From Spirochaetaceae bacterium (GTDB lineage: Bacteria > Spirochaetota > Spirochaetia > DSM-27196 > PWMO01): 58,034 nucleotides of DNA. The first letter of the stretch is position 1; every line of letters starts with the position of its first letter. Under the pieces are notes generated by a model. It worked only from the letters and a program-made list of their open reading frames with translations. It was not told where the DNA came from and searched no databases. The position numbers and the translations under genes were made by a program. Positions 35,810 to 43,592 of this stretch are shown here, one piece after another. The stretch spans positions 1-58,034 of the forward strand of contig RECP01000088.1 in the NCBI GenBank assembly GCA_007693945.1. Reading direction: 5' to 3'.

Positions 35810-35897
35810 GGTCTCCTCCAGAAGAATGCTGGTCACAATACTCACATATCCGCAATGTCCGGGGTGCACGGGAAAGTGGCCGCAGCAAACGAGCTTC

Positions 35898-35926
35898 AGT
35901 GTAGGAAATGGGTTAACCGCTGTCAA
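35898..35926 (-). promoter_or_regulatory. Promoter of ileS
   Basis: On the - strand, a perfect TTGACA (35921-35926), 17 nt, then TACACT (35898-35903). The leader before the TTG start at 35809 is about 80 nt. I see no T-box structure. Confidence 0.7.
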
Positions 35927-35940
35927 GGACGACACTACGC

Positions 35941-36014
35941 CGGCCAACGATTCTCACTTTGGGCGTACGGGGTCGGTTGGCATGGAGCTCCTGCGCGCCT
36001 GCCTCGAGAGCACC
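35941..36014. repeat. Palindromic repeat copy C (single degenerate arm)
   Basis: The segment begins CGGCCAACGATTCTCACTTTG and continues GGCGTACGGGGTCGGTTGGC, then the ATGGAGCTCCTGCGCGCCTG block, matching the right arm of copy B read inwards. Similarity stops near 36014 and no second arm is found. Confidence 0.7.
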
Positions 36015-36114
36015 CCCGCTCACGTGTCCTCGCAGAGGCTGCGGCGGCGTTCGCGGGGTCGCTCTCGGGCACGATACGTCAACCTCCGGCAGACGGTCGA
36101 AATCAGGATCGTGG

Positions 36115-36145
36115 TAATGCGTACGCTGACATAATGCGTACGCTG
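36115..36145. repeat. Tandem 14-bp direct repeat TAATGCGTACGCTG
   Basis: Two perfect copies (36115-36128 and 36132-36145) lie 17 bp apart. Each contains the palindrome GCGTACGC. They end 2 bp before a TTGACC box (36148-36153), a position typical of regulator sites for the downstream ATPase gene. Confidence 0.6.
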
Positions 36146-36187
36146 TCTTGACCACCGGCTGCCGGACAGCTACCCTGTGACTCTACC

Positions 36188-38950
36188 ATGGATACAGAAC
36201 AGCTGAAAGCTTACGCGCTGGCGGTCGACGATGTGCTCGCGTCGCTGGAGACAGACGGCGACGGACTCTCAACGACGGAGGCGCAGTCGCGGCTCGAGCG
36301 ACACGGCGCCAATCGCCTGCCCACCGGCAGAAAGAAGAACCCGGTGCTGAAGTTTCTGCATCACTTCCACGACATGCTGATCTATGTGCTGCTGGCAGCT
36401 GCGGTGGGAACCGCGCTGCTCGGGCACTGGATTGACACCTGGATCATCCTTGCGGTGGTGGTGATCAACGGCGTTGTGGGCTATCTGCAGGAGGGCAAGG
36501 CCGAAAAGGCGATTGACGCGGTGCGCAGCATGCTCTCCGTCTCCAACCGAGTCCTGCGCGACGGAGAGAAGATCACGGTCGATGCCGAGGAACTGGTCCC
36601 GGGCGACATCGTTCTGCTCTCATCGGGGGATCGAGTGCCGGCGGATCTGCGCATCCTGCAGCTGCACGAGTTGCGGGTCAACGAGGCGTCGCTGACCGGG
36701 GAATCCGAGACCGTGGCAAAGAGCAGCGATCCGGTGGATGAAGACGCAGCGCTCGGCGATCGCAGCTGCATGGCGTACTCTGGGACCATCGTCTCCTCGG
36801 GTACCGCGACCGCGGTGGTGGTATCGACCGGAGAACAGACCGAGATCGGCCGGATCAACCGCATGCTCAGCGATGTGGAGACCCTGACTACCCCGCTCCT
36901 GAGACAGGTGAATCGCTTCGGTATCGCGCTCAGCATCATTATTGTCGGTTTGGCAACTCTGGTTTTTGCGCTCGGATTCTTCCTGGCCCGCATGCCGCTA
37001 GATGAGCTCTTTCTGGCAGTCGTCGGGATCGCCGTAGCCGCGATCCCCGAGGGGCTGCCGGCGGTCATGAGCATAATCCTGGCGATCGGCGTACGGCGCA
37101 TGGCCGGGCGTCACGCCATAATCCGGCGTCTGCCCGGCGTCGAGACCCTCGGTTCGGTAGCCGTAATCTGTACCGACAAGACCGGCACCCTTACCCGCAG
37201 CGAGATGACCGTTACGCGGGTGGTTCTCAGCGATCGAACCTACAAGGTTGAAGGCGCCGGCTACGCTCCGGACGGACGCATCACGGGCTCCGACGGCGAT
37301 CAACCGATCGATCTTGAGACCGCTCCCGGGTTGACCGAGCTGCTTACCGCCGGCGTGTTATGCAACGAGGCACGCATCTACCGCGATGCCGAAGACACTG
37401 CCGATGAAAACAACAATAGCGATCGAGACGACCAATGGCGCGTAGACGGAAACCCGACCGAGGGGGCGCTGCTCACCCTGGCCGCTAAGGCCGGCCTTGA
37501 TCCGGCGGGGATCTCCAGGCAGTGGTCGCGCATCGATTCGATACCGTTTGAATCCGACCACAAGTTCATGGCAACCCTCAATGACGGCGAGCCGGGACGA
37601 CGCATCTTTCTGAAAGGCGCGCCCGAAGCGGTACTGCAGCGCTGCGCGAAACGCCGCACCAGTGACGGCGAGACCGAGGATATCGACGCAGACTGGTGGC
37701 GCCGACGCGCCGAGGAACTCGCGGGCGAAGGCTTCCGCCTGCTGGCGGTGGCCGCCGCTGAATGCAATTCCTCGGACGGCGACAACCTGTCTTTCGAGAG
37801 GGTAGAGCGTGGATTCACGCTGCTCGGTTTCACTGCCATCACGGATCCCCCGCGGCCGGAGGCAATTGAGGCGGTAGCCGAATGCCGTCGGGCGGGCATT
37901 CAGGTGAAAATGATCACCGGCGACCACGCGCTCACCGCGCGTGCCATTGCACAGCAGATGCGATTGGGCGAGAACGACCGCGTCATGACCGGCCCCGAAA
38001 TCGAAAGGGCGTCCGACGATGAGTTGTTCAAGCTGGTGGACGACGTTGACGTTTACGCCCGGGTGTCCCCCGAGCACAAGCTGCGGCTGGTAACCGCGCT
38101 GCAGAAGCGCGGCCACATCACCGCGATGACCGGAGACGGCGTAAACGACGCCCCGGCACTCAAGAAAGCCGACATCGGGATCGCAATGGGGATCAAGGGC
38201 ACCGAGGCGGCCAAGGAAGCCGCCGAGATGGTACTCGCTGATGATAACTTCGCTTCCATTGCACACGCCGTGGAAGAGGGGCGCACGGTCTACGACAATC
38301 TCAAGAAGTCCCTGCTCTTCATGTTGCCCACCAACGGCGGCGAAGCGCTGATCATTATCATCGCCATCGCGCTCGGGCTGGTGATTCCGATCACGCCGGC
38401 CCAGGTGCTGTGGGTCAACATGGTCACCGCGGTCACTCTGGCGCTGGCGCTGGCCTTTGAGCCTATGGAGCGCGACGTGATGCAACGGCCACCACGGCGC
38501 TCCGACGAGCCGCTGGTTCCGCCGGCACTGCTGGCACGTATCGGCTACGTGTCGCTGCTGCTGATGGCCGGCTCGCTGGGTCTGTTTACGTGGTACCGTT
38601 CCGCAGACGTTTCCCGGGAGTATGCACGGACAGTCGCGGTTAACACGCTGATTGTGGGCGAGATCTTCTATCTGTTCAACAGTCGTTATATGCGCGACCG
38701 CTCGCTTTCGCTGCGCGGCCTGCGCGCAACGCCGCAGGTATGGGGCGCGGTGGTGGTTGTGCTGCTGCTGCAGATACCGTTTACCTACCTGCCGGCAATG
38801 CAGACCCTCTTCGGCACCGCGGCCCTGCAACCGGTCGACTGGCTGCGCATGGCCGGCGTGGGACTGGCACTGTTCTTGATCGTGGAGACTGAAAAGGCGC
38901 TCACGCGACGATGGGCCGCTGCGCAGCGCAGCCGAGTCTCTCCGGAGTGA
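36188..38950 (+). CDS. P-type cation-transporting ATPase (P2, PacL-like)
   Basis: The 920-residue inner-membrane pump has the N-terminal cation-ATPase domain, TGES in the actuator domain and the phosphorylation site DKTGTLT (D330). GDGVNDAPAL is the hinge. The TM4 signature is AAIPEGLPAVMS, as in Ca2+/Na+-type P2 pumps. TM5 keeps Asn and Glu (TNGGEAL). TM6 reads NMVTAVTLALALAFEP (from N744), with Ala748 where Ca2+ pumps have Asp. The ion is therefore uncertain. The ATG has no ribosome site, and a weak promoter (TTGACC 36148-36153, TACCCT 36171-36176) sits just upstream. Single gene. Confidence 0.92.
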   Translation: MDTEQLKAYALAVDDVLASLETDGDGLSTTEAQSRLERHGANRLPTGRKKNPVLKFLHHFHDMLIYVLLAAAVGTALLGHWIDTWIILAVVVINGVVGYLQEGKAEKAIDAVRSMLSVSNRVLRDGEKITVDAEELVPGDIVLLSSGDRVPADLRILQLHELRVNEASLTGESETVAKSSDPVDEDAALGDRSCMAYSGTIVSSGTATAVVVSTGEQTEIGRINRMLSDVETLTTPLLRQVNRFGIALSIIIVGLATLVFALGFFLARMPLDELFLAVVGIAVAAIPEGLPAVMSIILAIGVRRMAGRHAIIRRLPGVETLGSVAVICTDKTGTLTRSEMTVTRVVLSDRTYKVEGAGYAPDGRITGSDGDQPIDLETAPGLTELLTAGVLCNEARIYRDAEDTADENNNSDRDDQWRVDGNPTEGALLTLAAKAGLDPAGISRQWSRIDSIPFESDHKFMATLNDGEPGRRIFLKGAPEAVLQRCAKRRTSDGETEDIDADWWRRRAEELAGEGFRLLAVAAAECNSSDGDNLSFERVERGFTLLGFTAITDPPRPEAIEAVAECRRAGIQVKMITGDHALTARAIAQQMRLGENDRVMTGPEIERASDDELFKLVDDVDVYARVSPEHKLRLVTALQKRGHITAMTGDGVNDAPALKKADIGIAMGIKGTEAAKEAAEMVLADDNFASIAHAVEEGRTVYDNLKKSLLFMLPTNGGEALIIIIAIALGLVIPITPAQVLWVNMVTAVTLALALAFEPMERDVMQRPPRRSDEPLVPPALLARIGYVSLLLMAGSLGLFTWYRSADVSREYARTVAVNTLIVGEIFYLFNSRYMRDRSLSLRGLRATPQVWGAVVVVLLLQIPFTYLPAMQTLFGTAALQPVDWLRMAGVGLALFLIVETEKALTRRWAAAQRSRVSPE

Positions 38951-39220
38951 GCGCGGACGCGCGAACCATGACGGGCAAGCTTTCAGCCTGGCGTTGGCGC
39001 GTCTGGGGCTGCTCCAGGCGGCCGATGCGCCGACTTCAGCCGGAGCGACTACATGAACCGTGTTCCCGGCGGCGCACTGCAGCTGGTCGCCGTTGAAGTC
39101 TCGGTTCGGTGGTGTTCCTGGCGCTTGGCAGCCCGGCAGACAACAAGGTCCAGGGCGTCGCCACGGCCAAGGTGCTCAGCTTCGCGATCTCGCGACCGGA
39201 CGGAACCGTAAACGAACGTT
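38951..39220. other. Stretch without a recognisable gene
   Basis: Several short open frames exist on the + strand, including one ending at 39235 that reads through VVFLALGSPADNKVQGVA. None has a ribosome site or a family I know. It may be the remains of a decayed gene or ordinary spacer. Confidence 0.3.
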
Positions 39221-40468
39221 CTACTCGACTCTCGTAAACGCCAGTACGCAGTTCTGACCGCCGAATCCAAACGAGTTGGAGATCGCCGCGTTGACGGTCC
39301 GTTGGCGCGCCTGGTTGGGAACAATGTCCAGATCACATTCGGGGTCGGGGGTGTGGTAATTGATAGTCGGCGGAATGACACCGTTGCGGATCGTGAGCAC
39401 CGTCGCGGCAGCCTCAACGGCACCGGCAGCGCCGAGCGTATGGCCGATCATTGACTTATTGGAACTGATCGCCGCTTTGTAGGCGTGCGGCCCCAGAGCG
39501 CTCTTGATCGCCAGCGTTTCGATGCGGTCATTGGCAACGGTCGAGGTCCCGTGGGCGTTGACATAGTCCACGTCACCGGCATCCAGACGCGCCTCGTTGA
39601 GGGCACCGCGAATTGCCGCGGCAGCCCAGGCACCGTCAGGCTCCGGGATCGCGATACTGTAGGCGTCGGCGGTCATGCCGGCACCGGCGCATACTGCCAG
39701 CGGTTCGGCACCACGAGCCCGGGCGTGCGCCTCGGTTTCCAGCACCAGCACCGCAGCACCCTCGCCGATCACAAATCCATCCCGGTCTGCGTCAAACGGG
39801 CGTGAAGCCGCGGCCGGGTCATCATTGCGCGAGGTCAGAACGCCCATGCACGCGTAGGCGTCGACTACCAGCGGAGTAATGGTCGACTCGGCGCCGCCGG
39901 CCAGCATGACGTCGACCCCCCCGGAGCGCATCAGAGCCGCGGCAATCGCAATTGCGTGCGCCCCGGATGAACACGCGGTCACCATGCCAAGGTTGGGTCC
40001 GTGTATTGCAAGGTCTATCCCGACGTTGGCCGAAGACATATTGGGGATAATCCTGGGTACCGCCAGCGGATTGCCGAACCCCGGCCCCTTGTCGACCAGC
40101 GTACGGTATTGCGCCTCGAGGTTTCGGTAGTCGCCGGCGGCGGTTCCGATCACGGTGCCGACCCGGCTGGAGTCCTCGCTCTGCAGATCCAGCCCCGCAT
40201 CGGCAACCGCCTGCAGCGCGGCACACGAGGCCAGTTGCGAGAAACGCGCCATTCGCCGGATGCGCTTGGCGGAAAGATACTGTTCGGGTTCGAACGCTTT
40301 GACTTCGGCAGCCACGCGGCATTTCTGGCCGGCGGCGTCGAACGCAGTTATGGCGGCAGCGCCCGACATACCGGAACAGAGCGCGTCCCAGAACTGGCGC
40401 CGATCATGGCCCACGGCGCAGAACACGCCGATACCGGTTACGAATATCCTGCCATCGGTAGCTGTCAT
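39221..40468 (-). CDS. fabF: Beta-ketoacyl-ACP synthase II (FabF-like)
   Basis: The 415-residue condensing enzyme extends acyl-ACP with malonyl-ACP in fatty-acid synthesis. The catalytic triad is Cys in MVTACSSGAHA, His in VNAHGTSTVAND and His in KSMIGHTLGAAGA. ISNSFGFGGQNC is the C-terminal signature. RIFVTGIGVFCAVG opens the fold. No acp or fab neighbours are present, so a specialised KAS II-like role is possible. A perfect TTGACA box lies upstream (40474-40503). Confidence 0.92.
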   Translation of the reverse strand: MTATDGRIFVTGIGVFCAVGHDRRQFWDALCSGMSGAAAITAFDAAGQKCRVAAEVKAFEPEQYLSAKRIRRMARFSQLASCAALQAVADAGLDLQSEDSSRVGTVIGTAAGDYRNLEAQYRTLVDKGPGFGNPLAVPRIIPNMSSANVGIDLAIHGPNLGMVTACSSGAHAIAIAAALMRSGGVDVMLAGGAESTITPLVVDAYACMGVLTSRNDDPAAASRPFDADRDGFVIGEGAAVLVLETEAHARARGAEPLAVCAGAGMTADAYSIAIPEPDGAWAAAAIRGALNEARLDAGDVDYVNAHGTSTVANDRIETLAIKSALGPHAYKAAISSNKSMIGHTLGAAGAVEAAATVLTIRNGVIPPTINYHTPDPECDLDIVPNQARQRTVNAAISNSFGFGGQNCVLAFTRVE

Positions 40469-40473
40469 GGCGC

Positions 40474-40503
40474 ATAATGCTCCGGAAACCGGGTGGATGT
40501 CAA
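40474..40503 (-). promoter_or_regulatory. Promoter of the fabF-like gene, very close to the start codon
   Basis: On the - strand, TTGACA (40498-40503), 18 nt, then CATTAT (40474-40479). Only 5 nt separate it from the ATG at 40468. A GGAG overlapping the promoter could instead act as a ribosome site if transcription starts upstream. Confidence 0.5.
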
Positions 40504-40553
40504 ACCGGCGGTCCCGTTCTTTTGCGGCCAGTGCAACAGTCTCTGCGGTTGCG

Positions 40554-41669
40554 CTATCTGGCCTGCGACAGGAACCGCGTCAGCGCTGCGCACGTGGCGG
40601 GCGGAATCCGTCCCCCGTAGACCGTCAGGCTGGCGCACGCCGCACGATTGGCGGCGTCGAGCGCCGGCTCCAGGCGGATTCCGGCAAATAGAGCCGCCAG
40701 GAAAGCTCCCGCGAACACGTCGCCCGCACCGGTCGGATCGATGATGCTCACTTCGGGCCGCTTGCCGGCAACGCTCTTCCAATCGCCATTCCGCTCTGCC
40801 GACGAGACTGCCGCGCGCCGGACCGCGCCACCGGCCCACAGCAGTGTTGCTCCGCGTTCCGCCTGCGTGATCACCGCCAGCGGCATACGCGAACTCCACC
40901 GCGACAGCGGCTGAACCGTCAGATCATCCGTCGTGTCCAGCCCGACAAGCAGACGATACTCGTTCTCGTTGGCAAACAGCAAGTCAACCGCCGGCAGAAT
41001 CTGCTCCAGTATGACGGTTCGCCGGGCTGCTACGATGGCTTCATGCCCCAGAGACATAACGGTCAAAGCGCCTCCGGAAGCTGTGGCGCCCAGCACGCCG
41101 CGAACCAGCTGGGGCCGGCCGAGCAGAAAACCCTCGATGAATACGGCGTCCGGAGCGTGGCCGTCTGGTCGCAGGCTCAATTCGCGTAGCACGTAACCGG
41201 AATCAAGCTCGGCAGCTGCCGCCGGTGCGGCTGCAACCGCCGCGCGGCCACCTTGCGCTGCCAGCAACACCAGACAGCGCCCGCTGGGGCCCGGCACCGT
41301 CTGCAGCGCGGCGTTGACCCCGTGCTGCCGCAGGTCGCCGCGATACCGGGCGGCCGACGCATCGTCACCGACCGCACCGATCAGTCCACAGCGCACACCG
41401 AGGTCGGACAGTGCCATGACGGTATTGGCGGAACCGCCGCCGGCACAGTAGCGGGAGCCGCTGAACTGTCGGCAGAGCTCTTCGAGCCGCGAAGCATCAA
41501 GATGCACGGCGCTGCCCCACTGCAGCCCGTTCGGTAACGCCTGGTCGTTGGCGACCGGCGTGATGATATCCAGCAGCGGGTTGCCGATTGCGACAACAAC
41601 GGCCCTGCCGCGGCGCATCGTGCGCGCGATTACGCGTTGCAGCGCAAACGGCAGACGCTCGTCGATCAT
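40554..41669 (-). CDS. PfkB-family carbohydrate/nucleoside kinase
   Basis: The 371-residue ribokinase-fold kinase has the PfkB signature GGGSANTVMALSDLG and the second signature DPTGAGDVFAGAFLAALF with the catalytic Asp and anion hole. AIGNPLLDI at about residue 27 resembles adenosine-kinase-type members, but the substrate is not known. The ATG at 41669 overlaps the PIN toxin stop as ATGA, so it is translationally coupled to the toxin-antitoxin pair. An internal Met before RRGRAVVVAIGNP is a shorter alternative. This coupling is unusual. Confidence 0.85.
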   Translation of the reverse strand: MIDERLPFALQRVIARTMRRGRAVVVAIGNPLLDIITPVANDQALPNGLQWGSAVHLDASRLEELCRQFSGSRYCAGGGSANTVMALSDLGVRCGLIGAVGDDASAARYRGDLRQHGVNAALQTVPGPSGRCLVLLAAQGGRAAVAAAPAAAAELDSGYVLRELSLRPDGHAPDAVFIEGFLLGRPQLVRGVLGATASGGALTVMSLGHEAIVAARRTVILEQILPAVDLLFANENEYRLLVGLDTTDDLTVQPLSRWSSRMPLAVITQAERGATLLWAGGAVRRAAVSSAERNGDWKSVAGKRPEVSIIDPTGAGDVFAGAFLAALFAGIRLEPALDAANRAACASLTVYGGRIPPATCAALTRFLSQAR

Positions 41670-42112
41670 CGTTCCGCCTTACCGATACCGATAGTGCGCA
41701 GGTAGCCATGCGCAGCGTAGCGGTGAATTCGCGGATCAGCGGTAACCAGAAGCCGGTTGTGGGTACGGGCGGTGGCCACAATACAGCGGTCGGCAAAATC
41801 GCCGTCAAAGTCACCAGGCAGCGTAGCGGCGGCAAACGAGATCTGGGGATCAATCGCGATCATGCGCAACCCCGGGCTGTCCAGTGCCTGTTCCAGCCAC
41901 TGTTCCAGCGGCATGGCAAAGCGCAGCACACCGTGGTGCTGCATGGCGGTGATCTCCCACACGCTGATAGCACTGGCTGAGAGCGCGTCGCGCTCGGCTG
42001 CCGACTCTATGGCAGCGCGTTGCGGCGAATCACGCATACGCGGACTGCCTATCAGCATCCAGAGCAGAACGTGGGTGTCGAGCAGAAGCCGCTGATCTTC
42101 CAGGTTTGCCAC
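41666..42112 (-). CDS. PIN-domain toxin (VapC-like ribonuclease)
   Basis: This 148-residue PIN protein opens with RLLLDTHVLLWML, the first acidic site of the subfamily paired with Phd antitoxins. Later acidic positions are in SVWEITAMQ and FADRCIVATART, and LVTADPRI completes the Mg2+ site. It is likely a Mg2+-dependent RNase held inactive by the upstream antitoxin. Start GTG at 42112 (or TTG at 42118) lies within 10 nt of the antitoxin stop. Its own stop overlaps the PfkB start. Confidence 0.9.
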   Translation of the reverse strand: MANLEDQRLLLDTHVLLWMLIGSPRMRDSPQRAAIESAAERDALSASAISVWEITAMQHHGVLRFAMPLEQWLEQALDSPGLRMIAIDPQISFAAATLPGDFDGDFADRCIVATARTHNRLLVTADPRIHRYAAHGYLRTIGIGKAER

Positions 42113-42118
42113 GCACAA

Positions 42119-42331
42119 TTACCGCGGCAACGAGAAACCGACAGGGTCTCCGTCCACTCGCACGGTATCCTGCAGGCGCCCGAACAACGGCCGCGGCTTC
42201 TGCTCTTCAACCCACACCATCTGCGCCACAGGTTTGCCGTGCTTGGTTATCACCACACGTTCGTGCGTGTCCCGAACCCTGTCCATGAGCTGCAGGCAGT
42301 GCGCCTTGAACTTTCCCGCTCCAATCTCCAT
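42119..42331 (-). CDS. Phd/YefM-family antitoxin
   Basis: The 70-residue protein has the Phd/YefM N-terminal fold: GAGKFKAHCLQLMDRVRDTH then VVITKHGKPVAQMV. A C-terminal tail would cover the PIN toxin. Such antitoxins also repress their own operon. An 8-bp inverted repeat, TTTAGCAG ... CTGCTAAA, overlaps and follows the start codon on the upstream side (42331-42361), fitting an operator. A G-rich run precedes the ATG as a ribosome site. Confidence 0.9.
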   Translation of the reverse strand: MEIGAGKFKAHCLQLMDRVRDTHERVVITKHGKPVAQMVWVEEQKPRPLFGRLQDTVRVDGDPVGFSLPR

Positions 42332-42361
42332 TTAGCAGCCCCCCAGTTTACATCTGCTAAA
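42331..42361. promoter_or_regulatory. Inverted repeat, probable antitoxin operator
   Basis: TTTAGCAG (42331-42338) and CTGCTAAA (42354-42361) form a perfect 8-bp inverted repeat with a 15-nt spacer, touching the antitoxin start codon. Phd/YefM antitoxins commonly bind such sites. Confidence 0.55.
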
Positions 42362-42399
42362 CGACTGCTTCGTGCAGCTCCGCAAGAGTAACCATGGTC

Positions 42400-42428
42400 A
42401 TATTACTATAGTTATACTTGATTGGCAA
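42400..42428 (-). promoter_or_regulatory. Promoter of the antitoxin-toxin-PfkB operon
   Basis: On the - strand, TTGCCA (42423-42428), 17 nt, then TAATAT (42400-42405) in an A/T-rich tract. The leader of about 60 nt includes the inverted repeat at 42331-42361. Confidence 0.45.
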
Positions 42429-42437
42429 GCAGTTTTA

Positions 42438-42661
42438 CAATTATTCAGGAATCGCATTTTGACCGCACGGAGTCGTCGGTTGGCAACCAAATACGGTGAG
42501 CTGCGCCGGAGTGCCCCTCGGAGCGTCTCCGCAGTCATGTCTATTGCCAACCGACTCCGTGCAGACAAACGCGGCGCCTGATTTCGCTGCTGCGCCATTC
42601 AGAGCCGCCCGTGGCGTCCGTGGCGCTACACGGTCAAAATGCGAACTGCTGGCAATTATTG
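42438..42661. repeat. Palindromic repeat copy D (divergent, nested inverted repeats)
   Basis: The outer ends are CAATTATTCAGG then GCATTTTGACCG (left) and their complement CGGTCAAAATGC then GGCAATTATTG (right). An inner inverted pair is 42465-42486 and 42544-42562, built on CACGGAGTC and GGTTGGCAA. Aligned by eye, CATTTTGaCCGcACGGaGTC and GGTTGGCA match the family arms at most positions. Confidence 0.65.
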
Positions 42662-42721
42662 ACCTGATGCGCTTGCGGCGTAACCGTGCGCTCAGCCCGG
42701 TCAAACGTCTCGCACGTGCCG

Positions 42722-42751
42722 TTGACTATCATTTGGAACCGGACATACTAT
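42722..42751 (+). promoter_or_regulatory. Promoter of the K+ channel gene, possibly leaderless
   Basis: TTGACT (42722-42727), 18 nt, then TACTAT (42746-42751). Nine nt separate it from the ATG at 42761 and no ribosome site is visible. Confidence 0.5.
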
Positions 42752-42760
42752 GTGCCACAG

Positions 42761-43579
42761 ATGTCCATACATACCCGTTTCTGGTTGGCGCTTGCGCTGC
42801 TGGTCGCTCTTCTGGCAACCGGTGTCATCGGCTTCTCGATCATCGAAGGCTGGTCGATCGAAGAAAGCATCTACATGACGCTGATCACTATCACCACGGT
42901 CGGATTCCAGGAGGTGCATCCGCTCTCGCAAACCGGCCGCTACTTCATGATTACGTTTCTGGTGTTCAGCATCGCCAGTGTTGGCTATGCGCTGTCGACC
43001 GTGGCAACCTATGTCTTTGAAGGTCAGATTATTTCGTCGATGCGACGACGTCGAATGGAGTCTCACGTGAGGAAGCCCAAGGATCTCGAAGCTCCGATAG
43101 TACACGGCGATGCCGAAGACGGGACGGTGCTGGAGGAAGCCGGCATCCTGCACGCCGGGGGTCTGGTGGCCGCACTGCCACACGAGGCCGACAACGTCTA
43201 CGTAGTGCTGACGGCGCGCCAGATGAACGACAAACTGACCATCGTCGCCAAAGCTGGTGAAGAGAGTACCGGCAACAAGCTGCGCAAGGCGGGAGCTGAC
43301 CGAGTTGTGACACCATCCCAGATCGCGGGCCGGCGTATTGCCGCCAGCATGCTGCGGCCGACAGTAGTCAACTTTCTCGACATAGGCCAACACACCGGCG
43401 CCATCGTGCTCAGCATACTCGGAGCCGACGGCAGAAGCCGCTGCACGCCCACCGGGACCCTCAATGTTTCGAGCCTCACGCTTGAGGCGCACGACACCTT
43501 GCTTGCCCTCGGCAGCGATACACAACTGGAGCAGTTGGCACGGTTCGTCAAAGAGGGGCCTGTGGCGACCGCCTCATAG
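42761..43579 (+). CDS. Two-TM potassium channel with partly deleted RCK domain
   Basis: The 272-residue protein begins with a 2-TM pore: TM1 at about 8-28, pore helix and filter TTVGF (T45-F49), and TM2 at about 61-83. A cytoplasmic RCK/TrkA part follows. From HGDAEDG onward it matches the usual family (VLEEAGI, AALPHEADNVYVVLTARQMN, GADRVVTPSQIAGRR, LLRP-like MLRPTVVNFLD), including the C-terminal TrkA-C part. Between RRRRMESHVRKPKD and LEAPIVHGDA about 45 residues are missing, including the GxGxxG nucleotide loop. The frame is intact. Convergent with the P-II-like gene. Confidence 0.85.
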   Translation: MSIHTRFWLALALLVALLATGVIGFSIIEGWSIEESIYMTLITITTVGFQEVHPLSQTGRYFMITFLVFSIASVGYALSTVATYVFEGQIISSMRRRRMESHVRKPKDLEAPIVHGDAEDGTVLEEAGILHAGGLVAALPHEADNVYVVLTARQMNDKLTIVAKAGEESTGNKLRKAGADRVVTPSQIAGRRIAASMLRPTVVNFLDIGQHTGAIVLSILGADGRSRCTPTGTLNVSSLTLEAHDTLLALGSDTQLEQLARFVKEGPVATAS

Positions 43580-43592
43580 ATCAGGAACACGT

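Larger units (their letters stand above)
35810..36187. other. Divergent intergenic region between ileS and the P-type ATPase gene
   Basis: It contains the ileS promoter (35898-35926), a degenerate one-arm copy of the palindromic repeat (35941-36014), two direct repeats (36115-36145) and a weak + strand promoter. No gene is seen. Confidence 0.6.
42332..42760. other. Intergenic region between the antitoxin and the K+ channel gene
   Basis: It holds the probable antitoxin operator and promoter, the divergent repeat copy D (42438-42661) and the channel promoter (42722-42751). No gene is seen; the short frames run through the repeat. Confidence 0.6.

Noticed and set aside
35810..35890. T-box or other riboswitch in the ileS leader
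   Set aside because: The leader of about 80 nt is too short and lacks the T-box consensus.
33443..36151. A 902-codon open frame on the + strand
   Set aside because: It lies wholly antisense to ileS and its upstream region. The ileS frame carries all the expected synthetase motifs, while this frame shows none; it is a product of high GC content.
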